Below, piece after piece: positions 51,658-60,484 of a stretch of 64,000 nt of DNA. The position numbers and the translations under genes were made by a program. The notes under the pieces are model-generated. The model ran no database searches. It was not told the DNA's origin and worked only from the letters and a program-made list of their open reading frames with translations. Every line of letters begins with the position of its first letter. Position 1 is the first letter of the stretch. Source of the stretch: CAVTWJ01 sp964525605 (GTDB lineage: Bacteria > Oederibacteriota > Muellerivitia > Muellerivitales > Muellerivitaceae); the NCBI GenBank assembly GCA_964525605.1, contig CAZGKT010000014.1:11727-75726 (forward strand), written 5' to 3'.

Positions 51658-52569
51658 TTACCCCCCTCTCTTTCCCAGATAGCGTCGCGCTTCCATCGTT
51701 TCAAATGCATCCTTATCCAGTTTGAGAACCTTTTTAAAATATATTCTCGCCTCTCTTCTTTTCCCAATGCTTGAAAGAAGCCTTCCGATGTTACCCAACA
51801 CCATGCAATTGCCCTCATCTCTGTGGAGGGCGTAGATAAGGTATTTCAAGGCATGACGAGGGTTATTTTGAGCCTGGTGGTAGACGGCCAGTGCGTTGTA
51901 GGGAAGGGGATCCTCCTCATGGAAAGTCATGGCCAAACGGGCCAGCCGGGAAGCCCGGTCCAATCCTTCCGGCCCTCGGCTGAACCAAAAAGCTTGCGAT
52001 TCCAATAGTTCGGCCGAGAGCAGACGGGTGGGGGAATCGGGCATCGGCCGGCCTGGAACCCATTGGAAAGACCCCTCTTGCAGGTCGATCCTCTGCAGGG
52101 TTCGAGCCAGAAGCGAATACTGGGCCTCGAACCGCCCGATGGTCTGCTCAACCCGGATGAGTTCGAGGATCACATCGAGGCGGTCGGGTTGGGTTTGAAG
52201 AGTGTCATGCCAGGCGATTTCGACGTCCAGAAGATCTTGGGGGTTCCATTGATTGGGTCGAAAGGCTTCCTCCCGATGGGGATAACGCAGGAGCGGAAGG
52301 GCAGTAGAAGGTGAGGTGCCTTGGGGCCCGGAAAAGGCTTGAAACCACTTCAGATAACCTTCCGCGACCGGAAGTTCAGGATCGGGGGCGCCGAGGGTCT
52401 TCCAATCCTTCAAGGTTTGTTCCATACCGGCCGGATCGCGGGAATCCCACTGGGAATAGAAAAGTCCCGTGAAATTTCGGCTGGGGACGTGGGCGCAGGA
52501 TGTCAGCGCGAGGTTGAGACTTCCGCAAAGAGGCAGAATCCAGAAAAGGAAGTGGTTGAAGTCTTTTTT
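51658..52569 (-). CDS. TPR-containing lipoprotein
   Basis: About 303 residues from a TTG at 52569 that overlaps the acyltransferase stop codon. That start gives a clean signal sequence ending in LALTSC, a lipobox; an ATG at 52611 would add 14 basic residues in front. The C-terminal ~110 residues are TPR-like helices (PYNALAVYHQAQNNPRHALK; ARIYFKKVLKLDKDAF). The middle is a Trp-rich helical part. Outer-membrane or periplasmic by lipoprotein logic. It is translationally coupled to the acyltransferase. Role unknown; TPR lipoproteins often scaffold envelope complexes. Confidence 0.75.
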   Translation of the reverse strand, partial: KKDFNHFLFWILPLCGSLNLALTSCAHVPSRNFTGLFYSQWDSRDPAGMEQTLKDWKTLGAPDPELPVAEGYLKWFQAFSGPQGTSPSTALPLLRYPHREEAFRPNQWNPQDLLDVEIAWHDTLQTQPDRLDVILELIRVEQTIGRFEAQYSLLARTLQRIDLQEGSFQWVPGRPMPDSPTRLLSAELLESQAFWFSRGPEGLDRASRLARLAMTFHEEDPLPYNALAVYHQAQNNPRHALKYLIYALHRDEGNCMVLGNIGRLLSSIGKRREARIYFKKVLKLDKDAFETMEARRYLGKRGG

Positions 52570-53702
52570 CAATCTTTCAACTCGCGAGGGCCGAATCTTT
52601 TTCGAATCCATGTGTTCATAGGTCGTTCAAAAAAATGATAACTGAGCCATCCGATCCCAATCGTCGCCAAGGAAAAAAACGCAAAGGCCACGAAATCGTT
52701 GATCCCGACCAGTAACGGCCACAGTAAAAAGAGGACGGCGATATGAAGGAGGTACAGTCCGTAACTCAACTGGCCGGGCAGGCTGAAAGGCTGCCAGTTT
52801 TTGGTTTCAAAAACATCAAGATGGATACCTCCGAGAATAAGTAAAAAAACACCGAGATCAAAAAGGGTGGGCCCTAAAGCGATCCATGTGAAATCAGCCT
52901 TGTAATAATAGTGGGAGTAGGTGGCAACGGTGAGAAAGAATCCGGCTCCTAAAAAGATCCAGCAAATTTTCGGATATTGTTCCAATCGTTTATGAAACTG
53001 TTCGCAGGCAAGATAGGCCAGACATCCGGTCGCGATGGAAGCATAGGGAGTAATGGATTTGAGAAAAATCGAATCCTGATGCAAACAGATCACGATGAAG
53101 ACGGCTAATAACAAGGGAAGAAGAATGAGTGCCGCTAAAAAAGAGACCAGGTTTCTTTTGTTAGCCAACATGCTGAGAACGAAGGGATAACAGAAATAAA
53201 ATTGTTCCTCCACCGAAAGAGACCATAAATTAATCCAATGCTGTCCAATGGATAGCTGGGGTAATAATCTTTGAAACCAATTCACCGAAAAACTGGCGAT
53301 GGAGCCGCCTAGAAACAGATTGTAAGGATAGGGGGGGAGCGAGAAGCAATAGTCAAACCGATGGGTTCCGGAATCGGGTCCCCACCAGGCGATTCCCAAA
53401 CCGAGAAGACAAATCACGCCGAGCAATGGAAATAATCGACCGATGCGGCGCACGTAAAAACGCCGGAAATTTGGACGATAAAGCCCCCCGGCGTCCGATG
53501 CCAAGAGCCGCGTGATGAGAAACCCCGAAATAACGAAAAACATCATGACGCCCGTGGCGCCGTTTTCCCAAATCTTGAACCAGAGGGTTTGTAAAATCGG
53601 CCAGGGGGAAGGTTGCGTGATATGGTGGCGCCCCAAATGGGTCGCCAAAACGACGGCAATGGAGAGACTTCTCAGAAGATCGACGAAACTGATGCGTTTC
53701 AT
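52569..53702 (-). CDS. Acyltransferase 3 family membrane protein (OafA/YrhL-like)
   Basis: 377 residues, about ten membrane helices. The start RISFVDLLRSLSIAVVLATH carries the family's first-helix pattern with its Arg/Asp, and FFVISGFLITRLL near 58 is a further hallmark. SVEEQFYFCYPFVL near 165 is the conserved segment with the Glu. Such enzymes add acetyl or succinyl groups to surface polysaccharides or lipids. Its gene overlaps the start of the TPR lipoprotein. The target is unknown. Confidence 0.88.
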   Translation of the reverse strand: MKRISFVDLLRSLSIAVVLATHLGRHHITQPSPWPILQTLWFKIWENGATGVMMFFVISGFLITRLLASDAGGLYRPNFRRFYVRRIGRLFPLLGVICLLGLGIAWWGPDSGTHRFDYCFSLPPYPYNLFLGGSIASFSVNWFQRLLPQLSIGQHWINLWSLSVEEQFYFCYPFVLSMLANKRNLVSFLAALILLPLLLAVFIVICLHQDSIFLKSITPYASIATGCLAYLACEQFHKRLEQYPKICWIFLGAGFFLTVATYSHYYYKADFTWIALGPTLFDLGVFLLILGGIHLDVFETKNWQPFSLPGQLSYGLYLLHIAVLFLLWPLLVGINDFVAFAFFSLATIGIGWLSYHFFERPMNTWIRKRFGPRELKD

Positions 53703-53763
53703 GAGGGTACACTCGTAAATAGTGAATAGAAAACTTAGCTCATCTTCTTGAGAAGCGGCTCAC

Positions 53764-54276
53764 TTATCCAAATATTTTTTGCATCAAGGAAGGGGAGGCG
53801 GCCGGCCTCAGGTTGTAATAAATGAGATAGACCAAGCCGGAGAGGATCACCAAAAGGTTAAGCAGGCTGGAGATGCCATGGGCTTTGCCGAATTCCCGGT
53901 TCAAGATTTCGACTTTAGCGGTATCCTTGGAATCCTCGGCGGCGATGCGGTCCAACCTGAGCTGGGCGGTCTTGGGGCCGATCCACATTCCCTGGGCCAG
54001 GGAAAGCAGGAGCATCAGGTAAAGCGCGGTGATCTTGACGCAGTCCTTGGGGTCATTGGGTTTGGTCGGGTTGAGAAAATGATAGGTAACGATTAAAAGG
54101 GTGCCGCTGAGGTAGCTGATCCAATAAAAAGGCGGGAAGAGTTTGCTTTGAACCAGGCCGAAGACTTCACGGGGCAGGGTCTTGAAAAGAACGGGCGCCT
54201 GGATGAAAGTAAAATAAAGAAGGGTGCCGTACCAAAAAACGAAGGTGAACAGGTGAAGAAAACGAAGAAAAACCAT
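53764..54276 (-). CDS. DUF4149 family membrane protein
   Basis: 170 residues with four predicted helices. VFLRFLHLFTFVFWYGTLLY at the start, the SKLFPPFYWISYLSG part, LLLSLAQGMWIGPKTAQLR, and FGKAHGISSLLNLLVILSGL together are the DUF4149 (TMEM205-like) pattern. The family function is unknown. A very good ribosome binding site, AAGGAGG, lies just before the ATG. Divergent from the ferredoxin gene with about 100 bases between. Confidence 0.85.
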   Translation of the reverse strand: MVFLRFLHLFTFVFWYGTLLYFTFIQAPVLFKTLPREVFGLVQSKLFPPFYWISYLSGTLLIVTYHFLNPTKPNDPKDCVKITALYLMLLLSLAQGMWIGPKTAQLRLDRIAAEDSKDTAKVEILNREFGKAHGISSLLNLLVILSGLVYLIYYNLRPAASPSLMQKIFG

Positions 54277-54377
54277 AACGCCTCCTTGAAGAAGCTCTAC
54301 CGCATTGTAGGCCGCCCCCCATCCGCTTTCAATGCGGGTCGAAAAGGGTGGGAACCGGTCAGCGGGAAGGGAAACCT

Positions 54378-54722
54378 ATGAGCACGGAAACGCCCAAAGC
54401 CAAAATCCTATTTCCGAAAACGGGGCAGACCGGAGAAGTGGACATCGACGACACCCTGGTGGACGCAACCTTTCGCTTTGACCTTCCCATCCAATACCGA
54501 TGTGAGCGCGCGGTCTGCGCCACCTGCCTGACGGAAGTAATAGAAGGATGGGAAAATCTTTCCACTCCCACGGAGCGTGAAAGGCAAACACTCACCACCA
54601 TCAAAGCCCAGCCGAAGTGGCGGTTGGCGTGCCAATGCCAAGTTCTGGGGGATGTGAAGCTCGATTATATTCCCATCACCGACGAGCGGAGGCGGGTGGG
54701 ACCGAGCCGGGAAAACCTATAG
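54378..54722 (+). CDS. [2Fe-2S] ferredoxin
   Basis: 114 residues with a plant/adrenodoxin-type [2Fe-2S] motif: CERAVCATC (C-x4-C-x2-C) and a fourth Cys in ACQCQ some 30 residues on. The N-terminal AKILFPKTGQTGEVDIDDTL and the later DVKLDYIP fit the beta-grasp fold. It would serve as a one-electron carrier, perhaps for the desaturase (21225) or another oxygenase. ATG 54378 follows AAGGGAAA; an in-frame start at 54348 is possible. Its 3' end overlaps the convergent peroxiredoxin gene by six bases. Confidence 0.9.
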   Translation: MSTETPKAKILFPKTGQTGEVDIDDTLVDATFRFDLPIQYRCERAVCATCLTEVIEGWENLSTPTERERQTLTTIKAQPKWRLACQCQVLGDVKLDYIPITDERRRVGPSRENL

Positions 54723-55169
54723 GGCTTCCAGCACTTCTTCCACGTGACCTTTCACGCTGACAGGGCTCCAAATTTTTTCGATTTTGCCGGTTTTGCCGAT
54801 CAGAAAGGTGGATCGGACAATCCCCATGAACTCCCGCCCCATGAATTTCTTTTTCTGCCAGACGCCGTAGTCTTTCAACATTTCCTTTTTCTCGTCCGAG
54901 AGCAGGGAAAAGGGAATCTCATATTTCTTGATAAAGGTTTGGTGTCTTGCCACCGGGTCCGCGCTGACACCTAACACGACCGCGCCTTTCTTTTTTGCCC
55001 TTTCCCAGTTATCCCGAAAGTCGCAGGCTTCCTGGGTGCATCCGGGTGTCATATCCTTGGGATAAAAATAAAGCACGACCTTTTTGCCTTTAAAGTTTTT
55101 GAGCGAAAGTTTCTCTCCCTTTTCGTTTTCCAACGAAAAATCCGGGGCTTTGGAACCTTCTTTGAGCAT
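54717..55169 (-). CDS. bcp: Thioredoxin-dependent peroxiredoxin (BCP type)
   Basis: 150 residues, reduces hydrogen peroxide and organic peroxides. VLYFYPKDMTPGCTQEACDF carries the peroxidatic Cys44 and the resolving Cys49 five residues later, the BCP/PrxQ arrangement. The length agrees with the family. ATG 55169 follows GGAGAGGTG; an upstream in-frame ATG at 55232 would add 21 non-homologous residues. It converges on the ferredoxin gene, overlapping by six bases. Confidence 0.93.
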   Translation of the reverse strand: MLKEGSKAPDFSLENEKGEKLSLKNFKGKKVVLYFYPKDMTPGCTQEACDFRDNWERAKKKGAVVLGVSADPVARHQTFIKKYEIPFSLLSDEKKEMLKDYGVWQKKKFMGREFMGIVRSTFLIGKTGKIEKIWSPVSVKGHVEEVLEAL

Positions 55170-55506
55170 GGGGCACCTCTCCGTGATGATGGCTAGCCGT
55201 GGAAGACCCCGAGTTTCGCCAAAAGCCTTCAATGGTTACTAGGTAGCCTAGATAAGATAATTGTTAAATGAGTGTAAATTTTGACACATATAAGACATAT
55301 ATGACCTTTTTTAAAAAGCGATATATTTATCCGACAATTAATTATATGTTAATTATCCTTATAATTTAATGTTATTTGTTGCTCTATCATTTATTTTTAC
55401 AAAATCACAGGTACAAGAGCTATACTTCTGCTCAAGAACATTTTGGCCTACAAAGTAAGCCTTTTGAAGCAGAACCAAGTAAGGTCCAAAAGATAGGGGA
55501 GCAGCC
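55170..55506. other. AT-rich intergenic region with promoter-like sequences
   Basis: Most of this gap (55240-55440) is strongly AT-rich. TATAAT occurs at 55360-55365, but without a convincing -35 box at the right spacing. TTGACA at 55281-55286 and the dyad CATATATG at 55294-55301 are possible operator material. No gene or repeat is seen. Confidence 0.4.
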
Positions 55507-56175
55507 ATGAATTTTTATTTTTCGCTTTTTCAACTGATCGAGACGGTCGAGTCTTTAGGAAGGAACGTTCAACACCTCGCCAGCCGGGCCCTTCGCATCA
55601 GCCCGCGGGATGCCCGTGCCAACCGCGAACTTCTGGAGCAATGCGAAACGAAGATCAACGAAGTGAAAGTGCTCCTCAACACCAAAACCCACATCAGCAA
55701 GATCACCCTCCGCAAGGCCGCCATCCTGTTCCAGGTCCTGGATCTTTTCTACCGCCGGTTGATGATCCTCTCCGCCGCCACCTCCACGGTGGGCCAGGAA
55801 GATGAAAATTCGGTCAAGGTCCTCTGGCAGCTGATTGCCTCGGCCCAAAAGCATTACCAAGCCATTGTGAAAACCCTGTATGACTTGACCGGGATCCCGG
55901 TCACCTTGTCTGTGACAGGTCCACTGACGGAACCGGTTGAGGCCGCCTCGTTCCAAGCCCTTCTGCAAAAAGAGGTATCCCTCCAGCAGGAATCCCTGAA
56001 GCATCTGGAAAAGGCCATTGAGGTTTTCGGCGAGGAGCAGGAATTGGCCGACAAACTTTCGGCCATCCGGAAGGACCTTCTGGATATGAAAAAGCGTTTC
56101 AAGCAATTTGTCGCACCCGCCGCAGCCGAGAAAATCGAGGCGGCGCCCCTTCCGCCGACGCTTTCGAAAAATTAA
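55507..56175 (+). CDS. Uncharacterised helical/coiled-coil protein
   Basis: 222 residues, predicted almost wholly alpha-helical, no signal peptide. The N-terminal LFQLIETVESLGRNVQHLAS and the C-terminal KEVSLQQESLKHLEKAIEVF and LSAIRKDLLDMKKRFKQFV have heptad-like spacing. The tail is Pro/Ala-rich. It is 40 bases upstream of a GAFTGA-less enhancer-binding-like protein on the same strand, probably in one transcript, so it may be its partner. GGGGAGCAGCC lies before the ATG. No family recognised. Confidence 0.75.
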   Translation: MNFYFSLFQLIETVESLGRNVQHLASRALRISPRDARANRELLEQCETKINEVKVLLNTKTHISKITLRKAAILFQVLDLFYRRLMILSAATSTVGQEDENSVKVLWQLIASAQKHYQAIVKTLYDLTGIPVTLSVTGPLTEPVEAASFQALLQKEVSLQQESLKHLEKAIEVFGEEQELADKLSAIRKDLLDMKKRFKQFVAPAAAEKIEAAPLPPTLSKN

Positions 56176-56215
56176 ATAAATTTTTGGGCGCGCGTCCCCT
56201 TAAGACGGAACCGGC

Positions 56216-57514
56216 TTGAGCCCCCGCCGTTTCCGTCCCCCAGCCCTTTACACCAAGGCCCCTTTTCTTCGGGAGGTCCTGGATGGTATGCCCGAATCGG
56301 TAAAAATTATCGATCGGCAATTCCGGTTGGTCTTTGCCAACAGTCTCTCCCGCCAAAATTTAGGTAAAACCCTCAATGAGCTTCGGGGGCTTCCTTGCCA
56401 CCAGGCTTTTTACGGTTTCGCTGAAAAATGTTTCTTCTGTAACTCCAAGAAGGTTTTTGAGACGGGCGACCCCCACCAAGGCTACACCACCTTGGCGACC
56501 CGGGGCGTCAACCGCGATTTCCAGGTTTCCATCTTTCCCCTCTGGGATGCTTCCCATAAGACCGTGGAATACGTCGTGGAAGTGGTGAAGGATATCACCG
56601 CGCTTTCCAAGGGAGCGCCCTTGCCCCAGAATGCCGGCAAGATCACCAGTCGGGACAAAAGGTTCCAACTGGTGTTCGAACAGATGGCCCACTGGGCCGA
56701 CGACGATTGGCCCGTGCTATTGCAGGGAGAGAAGGGAACGGGGAAAAAATCTTTCGCTCGCGCGCTCCACCAGCGCTCGGGCCGGGCGGAAGCCCCCTTC
56801 CATGTGTTCCATTGCGTCGAGAACGCGGGAGGCGAATTTCTGGAGGGACTGTTCGGGGCGGGCGGGTCCTGGGAAAAGGCTTCAGGCGGTACCCTGTACC
56901 TGGATGAGATTGGAAACCTGGGCGAGGCCTGCCAGAAAAAAATGGCGTCCCTTTTAACCCAACCGGCTGGCCCCAAGACCCCTCGGGTCGTGGCGGGTAC
57001 TCGGTGCGATATCGATCAACTGGTTCACCAGGAAACCTTCCGCCTGGACTTGTTCAACCGTTTCGCTTCCCGGGCACTCCGCCTTCCCTCCTTAAGAGAG
57101 AGGCCCCAGGACCTGCCCTTTCTGGCCCAGCATTTCATTGAGACTTATCGCGTGGTAACGGGTTCACCGGCTGAAAAACTATCACCGGCGGCCCTTTCCC
57201 AGCTTATGACCTACCCCTGGCCGGGCAATCTGAGAGAACTGGAAACCCAGATTGAGAGAGCCTGCCTGATGGCCGCTGGACCCCAAATTGAGAAACTGGA
57301 TGTAGGAATTGTTCCGTGCGTTGGAGAAAAACTTGATGATCTGCTCGATACCACCGAGCGAGGCTATCTGGTGGACGCATTGGCGAAAACAAAGGGGAAG
57401 CTTCAGGACGCGGCTCTCCTGGCGGGATTGAGCCAAAAGACGCTCCAACGAAAAATGCGAAAGTACAACTTGCGCGGTGAGGACTTTCGGCACCTTTCCG
57501 ATTCGTCAACCTGA
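56216..57514 (+). CDS. PAS-AAA+-Fis regulator lacking the GAFTGA loop
   Basis: 432 residues. PAS domain ~15-130 (FLREVLDGMPESVKIIDRQF) with three Cys (61, 72, 75; CHQAFYGFAEKCFFC), a possible Fe-S or redox site. AAA+ domain ~145-375 with Walker A GEKGTGKK (171-178) and Walker B TLYLDEIG (226-233). The GAFTGA loop that contacts sigma-54, expected between these, is missing: LFGAGGSWEKASGGTLYLDE runs straight through. A Fis-type HTH follows (LQDAALLAGLSQKTLQRKMR). It may repress or activate independently of sigma-54, like TyrR. TTG start at 56216 retained because ATG 56288 would cut the PAS domain. Confidence 0.88.
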   Translation: MSPRRFRPPALYTKAPFLREVLDGMPESVKIIDRQFRLVFANSLSRQNLGKTLNELRGLPCHQAFYGFAEKCFFCNSKKVFETGDPHQGYTTLATRGVNRDFQVSIFPLWDASHKTVEYVVEVVKDITALSKGAPLPQNAGKITSRDKRFQLVFEQMAHWADDDWPVLLQGEKGTGKKSFARALHQRSGRAEAPFHVFHCVENAGGEFLEGLFGAGGSWEKASGGTLYLDEIGNLGEACQKKMASLLTQPAGPKTPRVVAGTRCDIDQLVHQETFRLDLFNRFASRALRLPSLRERPQDLPFLAQHFIETYRVVTGSPAEKLSPAALSQLMTYPWPGNLRELETQIERACLMAAGPQIEKLDVGIVPCVGEKLDDLLDTTERGYLVDALAKTKGKLQDAALLAGLSQKTLQRKMRKYNLRGEDFRHLSDSST

Positions 57515-57675
57515 GAACCTTTCTCAACCCTTCGGCGGTTTTCTCATGACTCCATGAAGTTCGGAGTCCGGCCCTGTCTTTCTTGACGCTTCATATCCAC
57601 CGCTTTAAACTGCCAACGTTTTTCTTTTCCGTTTCATCATGCGGACTCATCATCGTTTTTTAGGGGAGGATTTCC

Positions 57676-58935
57676 TTGTCTTACACTTACAAAGACGTCA
57701 AAGCGCCGAAAGGCGACAAAGTTTCCATTCAAAACGGGGTCTTGAATGTGCCGGATAACCCGGTGCTTCCCTTCATTGAGGGGGACGGGACCGGCCCGGA
57801 TATCTGGCGCGCTTCGGTTCGCATTTTGGATGCGGCGGTGGAGAAGGCCTACAAGGGAAAAAAGAAAATATCCTGGTTTGAGGTTTTCGCCGGCCAGACC
57901 TCCTTTGACAAGTTCAAAGAGTGGCTTCCCACGGATACGACCGAGGCTTTCAAGGAATACCTGGTGGGCATCAAGGGCCCCCTGACGACCCCCGTGGGCG
58001 GCGGGATCAGTTCCCTCAACGTGGCCCTGCGCCAAATGTTGGACCTTTATGTCTGCCTGCGCCCGGTGCGGTATTACCAGGGCGTCCCCTCGCCGGTCAA
58101 GCGGCCTGAGAAGGTGGACATGGTGATTTTCCGCGAGAATACCGAGGATATCTACGCGGGCATCGAGTGGCCGGCCGAATCTCCCGAGGCGAAAAAGATC
58201 GTCGAGTTTCTGCAGAAGGAAATGGGTGTCAAGAAGATCCGTTTCCCCCGGACTTCCGGCATCGGCATCAAGCCCGTATCCCGGGAAGGCACGGAGCGTT
58301 TGGTTCGCGCCGCCATCCAATATGCCATCCGTTTGAAACGCAAGAGCGTGAACTTTGTCCACAAGGGCAACATCATGAAATACACCGAAGGCGCTTTCCG
58401 CGACTGGGGTTATGCCCTGGCCAAAAGCGAATTCGGAGCGGTGGAATTGGACGGAGGCCCCTGGTGTAAGATCCCCGAGGGGAAACCGGGCGCTGGCCTA
58501 GTCATCAAGGATTCCATCGCCGACATCACCCTTCAGCAGGTGCTGACCCGTCCCGATGAGTTCGATGTGATCGCCACCCTGAACCTGAACGGCGACTACC
58601 TCTCGGACGCCCTGGCGGCCCAGGTCGGGGGAATCGGCATCGCCCCCGGAGGCAATATCAATTACGTCACAGGCCACGCCATTTTCGAAGCCACCCACGG
58701 CACGGCGCCCAAGTACGCCAACCTGGACAAGGTGAACCCGGGTTCGGTCGTTCTCTCGGGGGTCATGATGTTCGAGTACATGGGCTGGCAGGAGGCCGCC
58801 GACCTGATCGTGAAGGCGCTGGACAAGACCATCGGCCAGAAGGTCGTGACCTACGACTTCGCCCGGCAGATGGAAGGGGCGAAAGAAGTGAAATGCTCCG
58901 AATTCGCCACCGCGGTCATCGGCAATATGGCATAA
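57676..58935 (+). CDS. icd: NADP-dependent isocitrate dehydrogenase
   Basis: 419 residues, same length class as E. coli Icd and alignable along the whole sequence. PLTTPVGGGISSLNVALRQ holds the substrate Ser equivalent to the phosphorylated Ser113; E. coli has Arg where this has the first Ser. VIFRENTEDIYAGIEW, VHKGNIMKYTEGAFRDWGY, and GTAPKYANLDKVNPGS follow. NADP preference is supported by the Lys-Tyr in APKYA and by TYDFARQM (Tyr and Arg). It oxidises isocitrate to 2-oxoglutarate and CO2, feeding KorAB. TTG 57676 follows GGGGAGGA by five bases. Confidence 0.96.
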   Translation: MSYTYKDVKAPKGDKVSIQNGVLNVPDNPVLPFIEGDGTGPDIWRASVRILDAAVEKAYKGKKKISWFEVFAGQTSFDKFKEWLPTDTTEAFKEYLVGIKGPLTTPVGGGISSLNVALRQMLDLYVCLRPVRYYQGVPSPVKRPEKVDMVIFRENTEDIYAGIEWPAESPEAKKIVEFLQKEMGVKKIRFPRTSGIGIKPVSREGTERLVRAAIQYAIRLKRKSVNFVHKGNIMKYTEGAFRDWGYALAKSEFGAVELDGGPWCKIPEGKPGAGLVIKDSIADITLQQVLTRPDEFDVIATLNLNGDYLSDALAAQVGGIGIAPGGNINYVTGHAIFEATHGTAPKYANLDKVNPGSVVLSGVMMFEYMGWQEAADLIVKALDKTIGQKVVTYDFARQMEGAKEVKCSEFATAVIGNMA

Positions 58936-58941
58936 GGAGCG

Positions 58942-58980
58942 GGCTGACCAAACAAAAAGGGTTTATTCCAGCCTTTTTTT
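58942..58980 (+). terminator. Likely terminator after icd
   Basis: GGCTG (58942-58946) can pair with CAGCC (58969-58973), followed directly by seven T. The stem is short and the loop long, so confidence is moderate. Confidence 0.5.
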
Positions 58981-59124
58981 ATCCAGTCATTTTTAATGAG
59001 CCTAAAGGGATGATTTCCTGAGGGCTCATCTATTTTTGGGAATAAAAGAGCCGGCTGCATCTCTAGTAGTTAGGGAAACTGCGGACGGACGCGCTGATAC
59101 GCTGCCCATCTGCAGGAGACCGCT

Positions 59125-59700
59125 TTGGATGACCGTGAATTAGTCCAAAAGCTCATCGCCAAGGACGATAAAGCCTACCGGTATTTTTATGACACTTACC
59201 GGGACAAACTCTACAAGGCCTGCGTTTATCTTCTCGGCTACCAGGACCCGGACGCGGAAGACATCACCCATGACGTTCTCATAGCCGCCATCAATCATCT
59301 TCCCCAATTTGAATTTCGATCCAGCTTTTACCACTGGCTTTACCGTATTTGCATGTATCGGTGTTACGAAAGGATCCGGCAGAGGAAACGACAGGTCGCC
59401 AGTCTGGATGAGGAACTTGAGGCTTTCGCGGCTCCTCAGGCTTCTACCCACCAGGATCGGGCCGGGGAAGAGAAGGAACGCCAGGATATGTTGAATCTGA
59501 TGGAAACCCAAAGAGCGCTCATGGGCGAACCCTGCCAAAGCCTGCTGAAACTGCGGGAAAAGGAAGGGAAGAGTTATGCCCAAATCGCGGACCTTCTCAA
59601 AATTCCCATCGGAACGGTCATGTCCCGCTTGTCCCGCTGCAAAGAAACGCTCCGTGATTTGATTTTACGGGCCAGCAAGGGGGTGTCCCTTGGCGGATGA
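59125..59700 (+). CDS. ECF-type RNA polymerase sigma factor
   Basis: 191 residues. Region 2 runs ~15-90: AYRYFYDTYRDKLYKACVYL, EDITHDVLIAAINHLPQFEF and YHWLYRICMYRCYERIRQRK. Region 4 runs ~130-185: LKLREKEGKSYAQIADLLKI and PIGTVMSRLSRCKETLRDLI. No region 3 or 1.1, so group 4 (ECF). TTG at 59125 follows AGGAGA by five bases. The next gene overlaps its stop and encodes a membrane protein, the usual sigma/anti-sigma operon form. Likely controls its own operon and envelope genes downstream; the promoter motif is not identified. Confidence 0.92.
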   Translation: MDDRELVQKLIAKDDKAYRYFYDTYRDKLYKACVYLLGYQDPDAEDITHDVLIAAINHLPQFEFRSSFYHWLYRICMYRCYERIRQRKRQVASLDEELEAFAAPQASTHQDRAGEEKERQDMLNLMETQRALMGEPCQSLLKLREKEGKSYAQIADLLKIPIGTVMSRLSRCKETLRDLILRASKGVSLGG

Positions 59701-60400
59701 TCCGATCAAGAAATATTTCCAGGCCGACCTAACTGAGGCCGAGGAAAAAGATTTGGCCGGTAGACTGGAAAATTCGGTCGAGGACGCTTTGCGCCTTGGC
59801 GAAGAGGCCGAAAAAAAATACCGTCAATATCGGTTGCCCGAGCCGAAATGGTCTGGACGATTGAAGTATCCCTTTTCCCAAAATGGAAAACTATACCGTT
59901 GGGTTCTGCCCTGGGCCGGACTGGCTGCCACGGCCGCCTTCGCGGCGGGAGTGCCGGCGGTTCGACAAGCCATCCACCATGTTTATACCGCTGTCGTTCA
60001 AGCGATTTCATCTCCCACGCCCGTCCCTCCGCCAATTCCGACTCCCACTGCGGTACCAATGCCCACAGCCACACCTTTCCCCACCCCAAAGCCTATTCCA
60101 ACCTCCAAGCCGGTCATGGCCGTGGCGACTCCCATTAATCTGGATGCCCAGCCCCATGCGAATTATTCCAGCCTGGCCGTCATCGTAAAACGGACAGAAG
60201 CGGGCCCGATCACCGTTCAGGTATTAAACCTGGATGGGATAGTTGTTGCGCTTCTTTATCAAGGAAATTTAGAAGGTGGAAATTGGGTGTTTGATTGGGA
60301 TGGAAAACTCCAAAACGGACAGAAAGCCCCTCCGGGCTATTACCAAATCCAAATTTTGTCAGGTCCGGTAACCCAGAAGAAAATCATTCATATTCAGTGA
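59690..60400 (+). CDS. Membrane anti-sigma-like protein with FlgD-like outer domain
   Basis: 236 residues. A short charged cytosolic N-terminus (~1-65, LTEAEEKDLAGRLENSVEDA), a single membrane helix (~70-95, WVLPWAGLAATAAFAAGVPA), a Pro/Thr-rich spacer (~105-148), then a FlgD/Ig-like domain (~155-236) with the hallmark FDWDGKLQNGQKAPPGYYQI. TTG start overlaps the sigma factor stop, so the two are coupled. The N-terminus lacks the Zn-binding HxxxCxxC of ZAS anti-sigmas, so the sigma-binding role is inferred from position and topology. The outer FlgD-like domain is an unusual sensor. Confidence 0.75.
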   Translation: MADDPIKKYFQADLTEAEEKDLAGRLENSVEDALRLGEEAEKKYRQYRLPEPKWSGRLKYPFSQNGKLYRWVLPWAGLAATAAFAAGVPAVRQAIHHVYTAVVQAISSPTPVPPPIPTPTAVPMPTATPFPTPKPIPTSKPVMAVATPINLDAQPHANYSSLAVIVKRTEAGPITVQVLNLDGIVVALLYQGNLEGGNWVFDWDGKLQNGQKAPPGYYQIQILSGPVTQKKIIHIQ

Positions 60401-60484
60401 CGACGTTCGATTTAAAGTGATTTAAATTAGAAAGGTCCGGTGGTTCCTGCTATAAAATGTGCCCCATTAACTCTGGGGAATATC

